This document shows positions 39,940 to 50,664 of a stretch of DNA of 64,000 bases, piece by piece; positions within the stretch are counted from its first letter, which is position 1; each line of letters starts with the position of its first letter. The DNA comes from Ichthyophis bannanicus. Its lineage: Eukaryota > Chordata > Amphibia > Gymnophiona > Ichthyophiidae. Both the position numbers and the translations under genes were made by a program. Location: NCBI GenBank assembly GCA_033557465.1, contig CM066033.1:910682808-910746807 (forward strand). The letters run 5' to 3'. The notes under the pieces were generated by a model that was not told the DNA's origin, searched no databases, and saw only the letters and a list, made by a program, of their open reading frames with translations.

Positions 39940-41820
39940 ATTTTATTTATTTATTTATTTAAAAGTATTTATATACCGCTTTATCATGGAATCAAAGTGG
40001 TTTACACTTCAAACAAATCATGAGGGTGTGTGTGTGGGAGTGGGCATGCAGTGGTTTAAACAACAGCTTATGTGAGTGTTTAGTGTATAAATGATTTCAT
40101 GGTGAGCTACATACAATGTGAGCTATTTACAAGGGACAGTATACAAGTTGGAAAGGGGGGCGGGGAGGCTGGGGTCTGGAAGAGAGGGATCAGACTGAGT
40201 GACCGTTGATCCGGTCACTTGATGTCCTTATAGTGTTCTATGAAGAGGATCGTTTTGAGCATCTTTCTGAAATCCTTGAGGTCCACAGTTGATCTGAGGT
40301 CACCCGGGAGTGCGTTCCAGAGGGCAGGCGCAGCCAGGGATAGCACTATTCTTGAAGTATCTTGTCTTGTTTTAGCAAATGTTCTGGGGGTGATGATGAT
40401 GATCTGAAGTGCCTCTCCTCCTGGGTCTGGTGCCTGGGTCAGATCTGATGAGGGGTTGCAGACTGTTCACTGAAAGGTTCAATTTGATTTTGAATATGTT
40501 TAGTAGAGCCTTATATCGGATGCGGGAGCTGATTGGAAGCCAGTGGAGGTGGGGGAATGGGGGTGATGTGATCGTTCCTAGAGGAACCAGTTATTATGCG
40601 GTCTGCAGTGTTCTGTGCTATCTGTAATGGCCGGAGTACTTGTTTTGATAGTCCAAGGTAAATGGGATTACAGTAGTCTAAAATGGGGGTGATTAGTGCT
40701 TGACAGACAGTGCGGAAATGATCCTGTGAGAGAATAGGCTTGAGGCATCTGATGGTTCTCATTCTGAGGTATGCATTCCTGGTGGTTCTGGCGATGTGAG
40801 ACTGTAGGTTCAGGTCCTTGTCGAGAGTCACTCCGAGGTATTTTACTTCGGGCTTTATTGGTATTGTAATGTCGTTCAGCTTGATGGTGAGAGGGGGTGA
40901 AAGTGTGGTTTCTGGTGATCATTAGCGATTTGGTCTTATTGTAATTTATAGTTAGGTTGTTTTCTAGAAGCCAGCTTGTCATTTGTTGAAGACAGTTGGC
41001 TATGCTGGAGTAGTCTGGGCTGTCAAGGTTGATAGCAGTGTATATCATAATGTTGTCTGCGTAGATGGTGTATTGTATCTGGTGGTTCTGGAGCAGATTG
41101 GCTGTATGTACAGGTTGAATAACAAGGCAGAGAGGGAGGATCCTTGTGGCACTCCCTGGGTGGCTCTCAGTGGCCGGGAGGTGGCTGAGCCGCATTTGAC
41201 TTGGAGGTGTCTGTCTGTGAGGTATGATGAGAACCAATTCAAGGTGGTGCTGTGTAGGCCAATGTCCTGTAGTCTTGATAGAAGAGATCTGTGGTTGACA
41301 GTGTCGAATGCTGAGGAAATGTCTATAAAAATCATGAAGACGCCCCTTTTGATATTGTCGATAGATTAGATTGTCAAAGAGGTATATTAGTAGGGTTTTG
41401 ACACCGAGGTTTGGGCGGAAGCCGTGTTGATTAGGATCCAGCGGGGCATGGTTGTCGATATGGTCTTGGAGTTGATGTTGTACCACCTTTTCGATAACCT
41501 TTGATAGGAGGGGGATGCTTGAAATAGGTCTGTAGGCGGCTGTATTGGTTTTACTTAGAGGGGATTTTTTTGGGATTGGGCGTATTGTCGCAAGCTTTAG
41601 TGTGCTAGGCATGATTTCTAGGGTAAGGGAATTGTGCACCATGTTATGGATGATTTGGATAAGATCCTCTTTGACTGCCTTGATCCAGATCACAGGGCAT
41701 TCATCAGTGGGGGCGGTGCTGGTGTTGAGCGATGCGATGCGATGATGTGTGAAATCTGATCTGTCGATGGGATGCTGAACTTGTCCCAGATTCGGTTGGG
41801 TGTTGGTATCTTGTGGGTAT
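39940..41820 (-). mobile_element. 5'-truncated L2-clade LINE (minus strand)
   Basis: Read on the minus strand, it ends in GTAAACCACTTTGATTCC...AAGCGGTATATAAATAC plus an (AAAT)n tail at 39940-39975, the L2-type 3' end. The RT is in pieces: AAYRPISSIPLLSKVIEKVV (41490-41550), QHGFRPNLGVKTLL, then in another frame MIFIDISSAFDTVNHRSLL and GVPQGSSLSALLFNLYIQPI (41100-41335). The active site reads YADN instead of YADD. The thumb and C-terminal region continue to 40511. The 5' end is near 41820, inside RT. It splits CR1-A. Confidence 0.87.
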
Positions 41821-42166
41821 TGCTCATGGTCAAGACAACATAAGGAAGTTACTCATGCCTGAAATGGTACTTAAAAGTGATATATCAGAGGACTTGAAAC
41901 ATATCTCGATAAACCAGGAAGATGTAATACTGCTATTAGATAAACTAAAGAGTAGCAAATCACCTGGACCAAATGGTATACATCCCAGGGTGCTAAAAGA
42001 CCTATTATTAGTAATTGGTGAGCTATCATTAAAATCATCTGTAGTACCTGAACAGTGTAGAATGGCCAGTATAGCACCAGGAAACTACAGACCAGTGAGT
42101 CTGATGTCAGTACCAGGCGAAATGGTAGAAACCATTATAAAGAATAAAATTACTGTATATGTAGAT
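41821..42166 (+). mobile_element. CR1-A segment 4: start of reverse transcriptase
   Basis: It contains the CR1 RT entry region: SPGPNGIHPRVLKDL (near 41955), then GNYRPVSLMSVPGEMVETII (near 42080) and the last codons TVYVDS before the full-length LINE insertion. It is collinear with segments 3 and 5. Confidence 0.87.
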
Positions 42167-42464
42167 AGTCATTTATTTTTATTTATTTTATTTAACAATC
42201 ACTTATATACCGCATCTTCAATACATCAGTTGCGGTTCACAATAAACAACAATCAACAAAGCAGAGTTTGTTTTACATATAACATCATATAACCAAAAGA
42301 CAATAAAACTTGAAAACAATTGTTAAAGTTAACTAGCACAGAACAGTGCAAAACTATATACATTATATACAGATATACATTGTTTAGGGCTTAAGCATAT
42401 TGCAAAGTACCGTTACTGCTATGAGAATTTTCATAGGTCATGGGATATCTCATAAGAAAACAGG

Positions 42465-45400
42465 TTAGCCTTTATCTAGGTCTATTGAGGGATGATCTGT
42501 ATTATTGTAATGTTTAGTGAATAGATGCGTTTTCAATTTTTTACGAAATTCAATGATATTGGTTAATGTTCTTAGTTCATCTGGGAGAGAGTTCCAAATT
42601 GTTGGCGCTGCATGTGAAAAAGCTCTATTGTTTGTTAGTTTATTTGCTTTTATGAAGTCTTTAGGAGTTTTTAGTTTATTTAATTGGTTTTTTCTTTGAG
42701 TAGATTTTGATTGTTCTTTACTTATTAGGTTGCTTAGTGTGACTGGGGCCATGTCATTTAGAATTTTAAATGAGGTTATTAATATTTTGTATACTATTCT
42801 GCTTTGTATTGGCAGCCAGTGAAGGGATGCTAGAATTGGTGTTATGTGTTGATGTGCGTGTACTTTCATTATTATTCTAGCTGCTGCATTCTGTGAAAGT
42901 TGAATTCTTTTAATGTTTTGTTTTGTAGTACCTAATAAAATTAAATTAGCAAAGTCAAAGTGAGGGGTTATGGTGGCTTGAATTATATTGATAAAATCTT
43001 GTATATATACAAGAGGTCTTAGTTGTTTAAGGATTTTAAGTTTGAAATAAATTTTCTTTGTAGTATTTCTAATATGGGTGTCCATTGTGAGATGTCTATC
43101 TAGAATAACTCCCAAATATCTTACTTCATTTTTTATTTTAATTTCTTGGTTTTGTAGCGTTATGTGTGTTGGGGGAGTGTAAGATTGATTTTTAGTAACT
43201 ATTAGCACTTCAGTTTTTGAGTGGTTTATTTGTAGATTATGGGCATTTAGCCAGGATGTGATCTCATCAAAGCAATCTGACAGGAGTTTCGTTGGTAAGT
43301 TAGGGATCGTGAACGGGATGTACATCATGATATCATCTGCATATAGATGATAGAGTACACCAAATTTTTTGAAGATATTACAAACTGGTTTTATGTATAT
43401 ATTAAATAGTAAGGCTGATAGCGCTGATCCTTGTGGTAATCCTGTTTCAAGTTTGTATGAAGCCGAGGTTTGGTTGCCTATTCTTACATTTTGGGTTCTG
43501 TTATTTAGATAGGAGGTGAACCATTTATGAACTATGGCATTTATACCTAATTGACTCAGGTTGTTAAGCATTATTGCATGGTGAACACTGTCAAAAGCGG
43601 CCGAGATATCAATAAATAATAGGATAAATGCCTGCTTGTGGTTGTCAATTCCTCTTAATAGGGCATCCATTAAAACTGTAAGAAGTGTTTCTACTCCATG
43701 TTTGGGCCGAAATCCATATTGTTGATCATCAAGAGGGTAGGATGAATCTAGATATTCCTGTGTCTGTAATTGTACCGTTTTTTCTATTACTTTTGCAAGG
43801 AACGGTATACTAGAGATGGGTCTGTATGATTTTGGGGAGGTTTTATCGAGTGTGCCGTTCTTAAGAATTGGTCTGATTTGAACATGTTTAAGTGTGGGTG
43901 GGAGGTAACCTTGGAGTAGAGAGAGATTAACAATGGGGAGTAAGAAGGATAGAAGGATTGGAAGTGTGTTTTTTATCCAGATTACTGGACAAGGATCAAG
44001 GTAAGAGGTAGTGGTGTTAAGGTTGAGAATGATATTTTTTAGTGTTGTTTTGGACATAAGTTGAAATTCAGACCATTCATCCAGGAGATGAGGAGGAATA
44101 TGAATAGCGTCAAGAGTTATAACTGGTAGTTTAGTTTTGTTTTGGTAGTAATTAGCTAAGGTTTGTGCTGATATGTCAGTAATTTCCTTGCTGGATGTTT
44201 GAGAGTTATTAGTCAGATTACTAACAATGGAGAATAGTTCTCTTGGTCTATTAAATGAGTTTGAAAGGATTGTTGCATAGTGATTTTTCTTTGAACAGTC
44301 TAAGGTTTCCTTGTATTTTGTTAGATGGTTATAGTATAAGTCTTTGTGGATAGTGGATTTAGTTTTGCGCCATTTATGCTCTAGTTTTCTTAGTTCTCTT
44401 TTCATTTGTTTTAATGTACTATTGAACCATGGAGTAAAGTTAGTTTTTGAGTAAGTTAGTTTTTTATTGATTTGATTAATCTTGGCTGCGTTGTTTATGG
44501 TGGTATGCCAATTCTTGACCGCTTCATCTAAGTCTGTTGGAGATGAAGAGAAGTGAGGTATTGTTGAATCCAGAAATTCAGTTTCATTGAATTTCTTGAA
44601 TTTTATTGTTTGGTCACTTCTTGTTTGTTTTATGGCACAGTTAGTATAATACATGATGTTTAATTTGATAAGGTGATGATCTGACCAGGGTATTTGGGTA
44701 CATTCTAAAGAGTTTGAATTGAAAAGTTTGATAAGTGAGTAGGGTAGGAGGACAAGGTCAAGAGTGCCTCCTTTAGTGTGAGTTGGTATGTTTATTATTT
44801 GATGGAAGTCTAAGTCGGATATGGTTTCCAGAAAAAGGTTGGATTCAGTTATAGGGAGTGAGGGAAGGTTGAAATCTCCTAGCATGATTAGAGGGTTTTG
44901 TTCAGATGATGTGTTAAGGAGTTCAATCAGGGAATGCAAACTATCTGCATTTTGGTTAGGAGGTCTATATATTAAGCAGATTCTTAGTGGGCCAATTTTT
45001 ATTATGAGAGTGTCAATGTTGTTGGAAGTGTTAGATTGTATCATCTTAGCTTTTAGATGTCTATTTGTCATAATTAGTACACCACCTCCTTTTTTGTTGG
45101 ATCTGTGTGTGTAAGTAATATCATAGTTTGAGTTGTCAAGTTGATTTAGGAAGACAGTATCAGTATCAGAGAGCCATGTCTCTGTAATACATAATATATC
45201 TGGTTTAGAGTCAGATAGCAAGTCGTTGATTATTGGAAGTTTATTCTTCAATGAACGTGCGTTTATTAGGATGCACGATAATGATGTAGCATAATGGGGG
45301 TTGTTTATCTTGACTGCTTGTGATGAATTAGTCTGTTTTATTTGAATGAGTCTGTGGTAGTTGACTTTAGCTTGGTTACGAGGGTAATAGTGTTCAATAT

Positions 45401-45539
45401 GGGGGTTATTTCGGTTAGGAGTGTATATTATAGGAATTGACATGTGGTTTTTACTGTTGAGGCTTAGTGTTAGGTCAATTAGGATTGTTAGTAATATGCA
45501 GGTGTAAGATATTTTGAGAATCATGGTTGATTGTTTCAT
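42465..45539 (-). CDS. L2-type LINE ORF: endonuclease and reverse transcriptase (intact)
   Basis: A 1024-codon open frame from the ATG at 45539, chosen over a further upstream non-ATG extension. A hydrophobic N-terminal stretch (ILKISYTCILLTILIDLTLS) precedes the enzyme domains. The AP-like endonuclease shows INARSLKNKLP, ITETWLSDTD, GGGVLIMTNR, YRPPNQNAD, GDFN at 221-224 and WSDHHLIKLN. RT shows SYRPISSIPFLAKVIEKTV, QYGFRPKHGVETLL, LLFIDISAAFDSVHHAIML, GLPQGSALSALLFNIYIKP and YADD at 733-736 (codons 43343-43332), then HWLPIQSRIVYKIL and APTIWNSLPDELR in the C-terminal part. All active-site motifs I can judge are present, so the copy may encode working protein. It would nick target DNA and reverse-transcribe its own RNA, and could mobilise SINEs that share its tail. 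Confidence 0.93.
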   Translation of the reverse strand: MKQSTMILKISYTCILLTILIDLTLSLNSKNHMSIPIIYTPNRNNPHIEHYYPRNQAKVNYHRLIQIKQTNSSQAVKINNPHYATSLSCILINARSLKNKLPIINDLLSDSKPDILCITETWLSDTDTVFLNQLDNSNYDITYTHRSNKKGGGVLIMTNRHLKAKMIQSNTSNNIDTLIIKIGPLRICLIYRPPNQNADSLHSLIELLNTSSEQNPLIMLGDFNLPSLPITESNLFLETISDLDFHQIINIPTHTKGGTLDLVLLPYSLIKLFNSNSLECTQIPWSDHHLIKLNIMYYTNCAIKQTRSDQTIKFKKFNETEFLDSTIPHFSSSPTDLDEAVKNWHTTINNAAKINQINKKLTYSKTNFTPWFNSTLKQMKRELRKLEHKWRKTKSTIHKDLYYNHLTKYKETLDCSKKNHYATILSNSFNRPRELFSIVSNLTNNSQTSSKEITDISAQTLANYYQNKTKLPVITLDAIHIPPHLLDEWSEFQLMSKTTLKNIILNLNTTTSYLDPCPVIWIKNTLPILLSFLLPIVNLSLLQGYLPPTLKHVQIRPILKNGTLDKTSPKSYRPISSIPFLAKVIEKTVQLQTQEYLDSSYPLDDQQYGFRPKHGVETLLTVLMDALLRGIDNHKQAFILLFIDISAAFDSVHHAIMLNNLSQLGINAIVHKWFTSYLNNRTQNVRIGNQTSASYKLETGLPQGSALSALLFNIYIKPVCNIFKKFGVLYHLYADDIMMYIPFTIPNLPTKLLSDCFDEITSWLNAHNLQINHSKTEVLIVTKNQSYTPPTHITLQNQEIKIKNEVRYLGVILDRHLTMDTHIRNTTKKIYFKLKILKQLRPLVYIQDFINIIQATITPHFDFANLILLGTTKQNIKRIQLSQNAAARIIMKVHAHQHITPILASLHWLPIQSRIVYKILITSFKILNDMAPVTLSNLISKEQSKSTQRKNQLNKLKTPKDFIKANKLTNNRAFSHAAPTIWNSLPDELRTLTNIIEFRKKLKTHLFTKHYNNTDHPSIDLDKG

Positions 45540-45841
45540 TATTATGTGTGTGGTTAGTTTGAATAAGGTATAGGATAGAGAAGTGTATAGTGAGTGTAAG
45601 AAGAGCAGCCCACAATGAACAAGTAAGCTATTCAATTTTGGAAACAATATATGTTGTTACAACAATTGAACCAACATTAGTTAGATATAAATTCAATTTT
45701 GGTAACAATGTATATCACTAGGCAGGCTATGAAAATTCCAGATAGGGCGTTTGCGTCAGAGAATGTTCCCTGATAAGGCAATGAAATCAAACAGTGAGAA
45801 GTTATAAGTAAGTCAAAGGTGTTTGAGGGTTATGAGCAAAT

Positions 45842-46091
45842 TTACTGTCAACAGTAATAATTTGAGGAAATTCTACTGCAAACAGTATTAAAGTGTGTAA
45901 AAGTTACTGACAACAGTAAAACTTGAATGAATGTTACTGACACTAGTAATAACAGCTACTGACAACAGTAATAATATGTAGGAATGTTAATACTAACAGT
46001 AAAGAGTTTTGTGTAAGCTACTGACAGCGGTAATAAATGAAAGGTATGATACAGATACCATTAATTATGGGAAGGTTACTAACAATAGTAA
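45842..46091 (-). promoter_or_regulatory. Array of eight palindromes in the LINE 5' UTR
   Basis: Eight copies of an imperfect palindrome close to TTACTGACAACAGTAA occur at 45842, 45874, 45904, 45934, 45957, 45987, 46018 and 46076 (starts). Spacing between centres is mostly 30-31 bp. It lies upstream of the LINE ORF and downstream of the GC-rich monomers. A promoter or factor-binding role is inference. Confidence 0.6.
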
Positions 46092-46487
46092 CTAATATAT
46101 CTTACAGAGCAAATAGTTAGCATTGACTCATAACTGCATGATCACAGTTGAGTAGATTGATAATATAGGGTATGGTGAGCTTCAAGTAAATAGGTAGTAA
46201 AGGAAAACCCAATTAAATAGTGTTTGAAGAGAGTATACTTGCTGCAGATGAGGTTATGCACTGAGGAGGAGGTACGCAAGCTCAACCCTGGGGGAGCTCA
46301 GCTGTACGTAGGTGTAGTTGCTGGCGTTGTTATTGATTATTTCTTCGTTGTTCCTGTACCCGATTGTAGAGTCTTTAGGCGCCTTAGCCTAAGGGCCGTG
46401 CCAAAGGGCCCTCTTGCGCGGCCCTCAGGCGCGGGACCGCAAGGCGCGGGTGCGCCAGACAGATCCTCCTTTTGAGTGCCGGGGCCT

Positions 46488-46742
46488 GCCTGGATTGGGC
46501 AGTACGTGTCAGCTGGTCGGCTGGGGGAGCGGTGATGTCGGCGGTAGCTCTAATCCCTCCTGGGAGAGCTGCAGAAGGCTGAAGAGGCTTCGGTCAGAGT
46601 CCCGCTTGATTTTTAAACCCCGGAGCAGCCTGGATTGGGCAGCACGTGTCAGCTGGTCGGCTGGGGGAGCGGTGATGTCGGCGGTAGCTCTAATCCCTCC
46701 TGGGAGAGCTGCAGAAGGCTGAAGAGGCTTCGGTCAGAGTCC
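46488..46742 (-). repeat. Two tandem 140-bp monomers at the LINE 5' end
   Basis: 46488-46602 repeats as 46628-46742 with one difference I can see (AGTACGTG versus AGCACGTG). The period is 140 bp and the outer copy ends exactly where CR1-A resumes. GC-rich tandem monomers at a LINE 5' end recall the promoter monomers of mouse L1. Function is inferred. Confidence 0.85.
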
Positions 46743-47519
46743 ATGGTTTAATGGGAGAAAACTAACATGGATTAAGCCAGGGAAAGTCCTGTTTCACTAA
46801 TCAGTTTAACATTTTTATTAGTGATATTGTGGAAAGACTGTCAGGTAAAGTTTGCCCCTTTGCAGATGATACCAAAATCTGCAATAGTGTAGCTACTTAG
46901 CAAGGTGTGGCTAATATGAGGAGGGATCTAGCTAAGCTTGAAAAATGGTTGAGAATTTGGGTGTTGAGATTTATCGCTAAAAAATGCAGGGTCATGCATT
47001 TGGGCTGCAAAATTCCTAGGGTGCAATACAGTACAGGTATAAAATACTTCTGTCCATGAAAGAATAGCGGGACCTGGGAGTGATTGTTTCTGATGTTAAG
47101 ATGGCTAAATATCAGAAAGGCAATGGTGAAAGCCAGAAGGATGCTTGGGTGCATGGGTAGAGGAATGGCCAGCAGGAAGAAGTAGGTGATGGTCCCTCTG
47201 CATAAGATTTAATGAGACCTCATTTGGCGTATTGTGTGGAATTCTGGAGACCACACCTCAAAAGGATATAAACAGAGTAGAACTGGTGCAGAGGGTGGCT
47301 ACCAAAATAAGTGGGCTTCGTCATAAAGCATATGGGGACAGACAAAGATCTCAATATGTATACATTGGAGAAAAGGCAGGAGAGAGGAGATATGATGGAG
47401 ACATTTAAATACCTCAATGGCATAAATGCACAGGAGGAGAGCCTCTTTCAATTGAAAGATGGCTCTGCAACTAGGGGGAATAGGATGGAGATAGACTCGG
47501 GAGTAATGTGCAGAAATAT
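46743..47519 (+). mobile_element. CR1-A segment 5: end of reverse transcriptase and 3' coding
   Basis: It resumes at GLSQGKSCFTNQF (near 46765), then jumps directly to NIFISDIVERLSGKVC, so about 85 codons of RT palm are missing. FADDTKICN follows near 46860, then the thumb and C-terminal region in broken frames (CMGRGMAS, HLAYCVEFWRPHLKR, DLNMYTLEKRQERGDMMETF). It closely resembles 11500-12240 but with many stops. It ends where DIRS-E starts. Confidence 0.87.
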
Positions 47520-47639
47520 TTCTCCATGGACAAGCAGGAAGTAAGTCCTCACATATGCATGGTGTTTTCGAAAGAGCCCCTAGCGGGAACATTCCCCAGC
47601 TTCTATTGGAAGCTCTTGTGAGACCGCACCGCACCTGCG

Positions 47640-49658
47640 TGCCTACCGCTATCTTCTCCAATCTTCATTTTTTCATGGACACTGCTTCGGTCCTCCACCT
47701 GTAAACGTGTTTCCCCTCCCCCCCCCCTTTGGGGGCCTTCCTGGCAAATGTTTCATTAAAGCCTGCTGTCAGTCGCGTCGGTTCCTTCAGTAGTGGTGTC
47801 TCCATCAGTTACAGCGCTTTTTGGTAAACTTTTCTTGTTCTTGGTTGTTTTTCCCTGTGGCCCAACCAGGCCCGTGGCCACCATCGAGCCATTTGATTTT
47901 GACATGGTAATCTTCCCAGACATATGCCAGATACCAGCCAGCAGGTTCAAGAAGTGCACGAAGTGGTCTTGGGCGGTATATCAAGCCTAAATAAATGAAA
48001 TGAAATGAAATGAAGTCTGCCAGGACCATCTCTGTCACAGGCAGGCACAATTGGTGCCTGGGTCCCAATCACCAACCCTCCTCTTGCAATTTGTGTTTAT
48101 AGATGACAAAAAGAGGCCTGAGAGGTTGAGAGGAACAAAGAGAATCCATCTTTGGTGAGAGGTCTGATTCAGCATCTTCGGCACTGCTTTTGGTCTCAAT
48201 GGCTTCCTAGGAATATGCCGACGGTGCATAAACATCAAGAAGTTCTCACTCTCAATCAGAGCCGAGTGCCCTGGAGCATTGGCCTTCGGTCAGTTTCCAC
48301 CTGGAGTCAACAAAGGATTCGGCATTGAAGGAGGGATCCATCTGAGCATTGAGAGAAGGCCTGGGTACATCAGCATTGGAGCCCTTCCAAGCAAGACGTC
48401 GAGAGTGATGTGCTCAAGCAGCCTGTCAGGTTGTCCTGAAAAGAAGACTCCTGAACCTCCAAGGTTTCAGAGGGGCACCAACTGTCTCCTGACAGCCGAG
48501 GCCATGCCGATGCCCCCGCACAGATGCCGGAGACATTGGTTGGAGCTGTCCAGGCCCTGAGGTCTTTGGGATCAGCAACCATGGAGGAACGCCTCTTTCA
48601 GGCACTCTGTCTGCATCGTATTGTGGCTGGAAAAACAGCTGGCTGGAACCTCAGTGGCAGCATCATCGAGAATTGTGCAGTCGATCCTCAAGACGCATAC
48701 TCTGCCTGTGGAGGCATCAATGTTGGGGCATCAAAGAGATCTGATGCTACTTCCTGGTGGGGCCCATCTCCCTCTCAAGCGTCTCAGGCTCTGATGCCCC
48801 AACAAAACCTCAGAAGCCCTTGATGCACCCATAGAAGCTCAAACTCCCCTTGAGGCAGGACGGAGCTCTGGGCTGAGTCTCGGAGGTATTTCAACTTCCT
48901 TTTGGAGTCTGACTCTGATGGCTGGATGACCAATGTGAAGTTGGAGAACTTGTTAGAGGAGTCAGAGCTTCCGTCAGACCCCTTCCCTCCACACAACCAG
49001 TGAAAGGCTACTTTGGAGGAAATGTCCTTCCAGAATTTTGTGAGGGACATAGCAAAGGCCATCCAATTTTCACTAGAGGCGGAAGAGTTGGAGATCCTTC
49101 AATACTCCTCGGCTCCTAAGGAAGCAGTGACTGCCAGCGCACCTCATCCTACTACGGCTTCAAATGAGGATGTGGGCTGCTGGTCAGTAGGTGGCTGGGC
49201 TCAATGTACAGAGTTCAAAAAGCTCCTGGTTTGAGAAGCCTCAGCTTCCTCACCTTAGTATTTAGAGTCCACCCATTTGAGGATTAAGAGCCCCAGAACT
49301 TGTTCCTCGACGCCCCTGGGTATGGAGGCTTGGACAATGGACTCCAAGCTCAATGCTCGCAACTAGAGTAAATGCTTACCAGCTCTACATGAGCATTTTC
49401 TTGAAGGACATCATGCGTGATCTCACGAACTTGGGCCATTTCCTTCCCCCCGGAGAAATCTGAGCACTGTTTTGTCCTGGTGGGCCATAGCAAGGACTGC
49501 TCAAAGTTCCTGGTATGGGTGACCTACGACACCTTCAAGACGGTGTCTAGAATGGCGACAGTGGGCATTGGGGCCTGCAGATTCTCCTGGCTTCAATCTT
49601 CTGACCTGGAACAGTCTGTGCAAAATAAGCTGGCGGATATGCCCTACCTCTTCAGAGC
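47640..49658 (+). pseudogene. DIRS-E gag-like region (degraded)
   Basis: The Cys module starts with SRFKKCTKW near 47940, is broken by a short LINE tail, and continues with a WCLGPNHQ remnant near 48050. Farther on, MSFQNFVRDIAKAIQFS (near 49020), a YRVQKAPGFEKPQ-type remnant (49200-49240) and SDLEQSVQNKLADMP (near 49600) match DIRS-C and DIRS-D gag in order. Many stops and frame changes are present. Confidence 0.72.
47961..48012 (+). mobile_element. Very short LINE 3' tail
   Basis: CTTGGGCGGTATATCAAGCC followed by AAATAAATG and ATGAA repeats resembles an L2/CR1-group 3' terminus. GAAGT on both sides is a possible target duplication. It sits in the gag zinc-module coding. Confidence 0.6.
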
Positions 49659-50021
49659 TTAAACCAAAATCCCCAGGTTCAGTAGAAATAAACGTATACA
49701 AAAATATTACCAAACCACACTAAAACATTCCCTCAGTTATAATATCTTTTTGTTGGAACTGGCTGGAGGCGGCTGAAAGAGCAACGCAGTCGCTCCAGAC
49801 AGCCAGTTCCGTTTTAATCAAACCAAGCTAAAGTAATACTTATCAAATTATGTCCCAGTGAAGTTTTGTCTAGTGAAGTTTTGTAGCAATCCGTAGAAAC
49901 CAAGTCTCTTTCATGTCATCAAAAAGTATCAAGCGGTGTTAAACAGCTGATATATCCACGACGCGCACGTTTCGGGCTGTCCAGCCCTGTGTCAAGTGGT
50001 CAAGAACATGTAGTATTCCCG
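49659..50021 (-). mobile_element. Penelope-like fragment with hammerhead-like core
   Basis: A 363-bp insert flanked by CTACCTCTTCAGAGC (49644-49658) and CTACCTCTTAAGAGAGC (50022-50038), a long imperfect target duplication. On the minus strand, 49996-49967 contains AGGGCTGGACAGCCCGAAACG: a GGGCTG/CAGCCC hairpin followed by GAAAC, as in the hammerhead ribozymes carried by Penelope-like elements. The preceding CUGAUGA-type core is degenerate (CTTGACAC). A second inverted repeat, GGAACTGGCTG...CAGCCAGTTCC, lies at about 49757-49810. Assignment to Penelope rests on this hairpin and is tentative. Confidence 0.55.
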
Positions 50022-50305
50022 CTACCTCTTAAGAGAGCAGGTGGAGAAGGCGGCTAGCGACATAGAGATGCTCCCTTATCTTCAAAAAGACAATTGGCTA
50101 TGCTCCCTCGATCTAAAGGATGTGTATACTGACATACCGATCCATCCTACTCATAGGAGTTATCTCAAATTGGTCCTGGATGAACGGCACTTTCAGTACC
50201 AGGTACAGCCTTTTGGGCTGGCCTCTGCATCCTGAGTCTTCACAAAGTGCCTCGCAGTGGTAGCGGCCTATCTCATAACACTAGGAGTCTTTGTCTTCCC
50301 TTATC

Positions 50306-50664
50306 ATTATTATTATTATTATTTAACAATCACTTATATACCGCATCTTCCATAGATCAGTTGCGGTTCACAATAAACAACAATCGACAAAGCAGAGTTT
50401 GTTTTACATGTAACATATAACCAAAAGCAATAGTATAAGTAAACAACAAATGTTAAAACTGAACAGCATGGAACAGTGCAAACTATATACATTATATACA
50501 GATACACATTATGAAGGGCTTAAGCATTGTGCAAAGTACAGTTTCAGCTATATAGATCTATATGTTTAGGTCATTGGGACATATTAGACAAAAAACTGGT
50601 TAGCCTTTATCTAAATCTATTGAGGGATGATCTGTATTGTTGTAATGCTTAGTAAATAGATGGG
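50306..50664 (-). mobile_element. L2-clade LINE 3' fragment (minus strand)
   Basis: A truncated copy of the same family as the full-length LINE at 42167-46742, matching its 3' 330 bp (TTATATACCGCATCTTC, GTTAGCCTTTATCTA). TTATC at 50301-50305 and 50665-50669 is the target duplication. The DIRS-E RT active-site codons lie on either side. Confidence 0.9.

Larger units (their letters stand above)
42167..46742 (-). mobile_element. Full-length L2-clade LINE (minus strand)
   Basis: It is about 4.6 kb, with the 3' end at the left and 5' end at the right. The 3' end, GTGAACCGCAACTGATG...GCGGTATATAAGTG with a TAAAATAAATAA tail (42167-42235), is shared with 50306-50664. One long ORF encodes endonuclease and RT. 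The 1.2-kb 5' region holds a palindrome array (45842-46091) and two GC-rich tandem monomers (46488-46742). The CR1-A reading frame flanks it on both sides (...YVDS and HGLMG...). Any target duplication is very short. Confidence 0.92.

Noticed and set aside
40983..41369. 128-codon plus-strand frame
   Set aside because: Antisense to the RT of the minus-strand LINE, which carries clear RT motifs on the other strand.
45842..46091. CRISPR-like array
   Set aside because: Regular spacing and palindromic repeats resemble one superficially, but repeats are 16 bp, spacers about 15 bp, and the setting is a vertebrate LINE 5' UTR.
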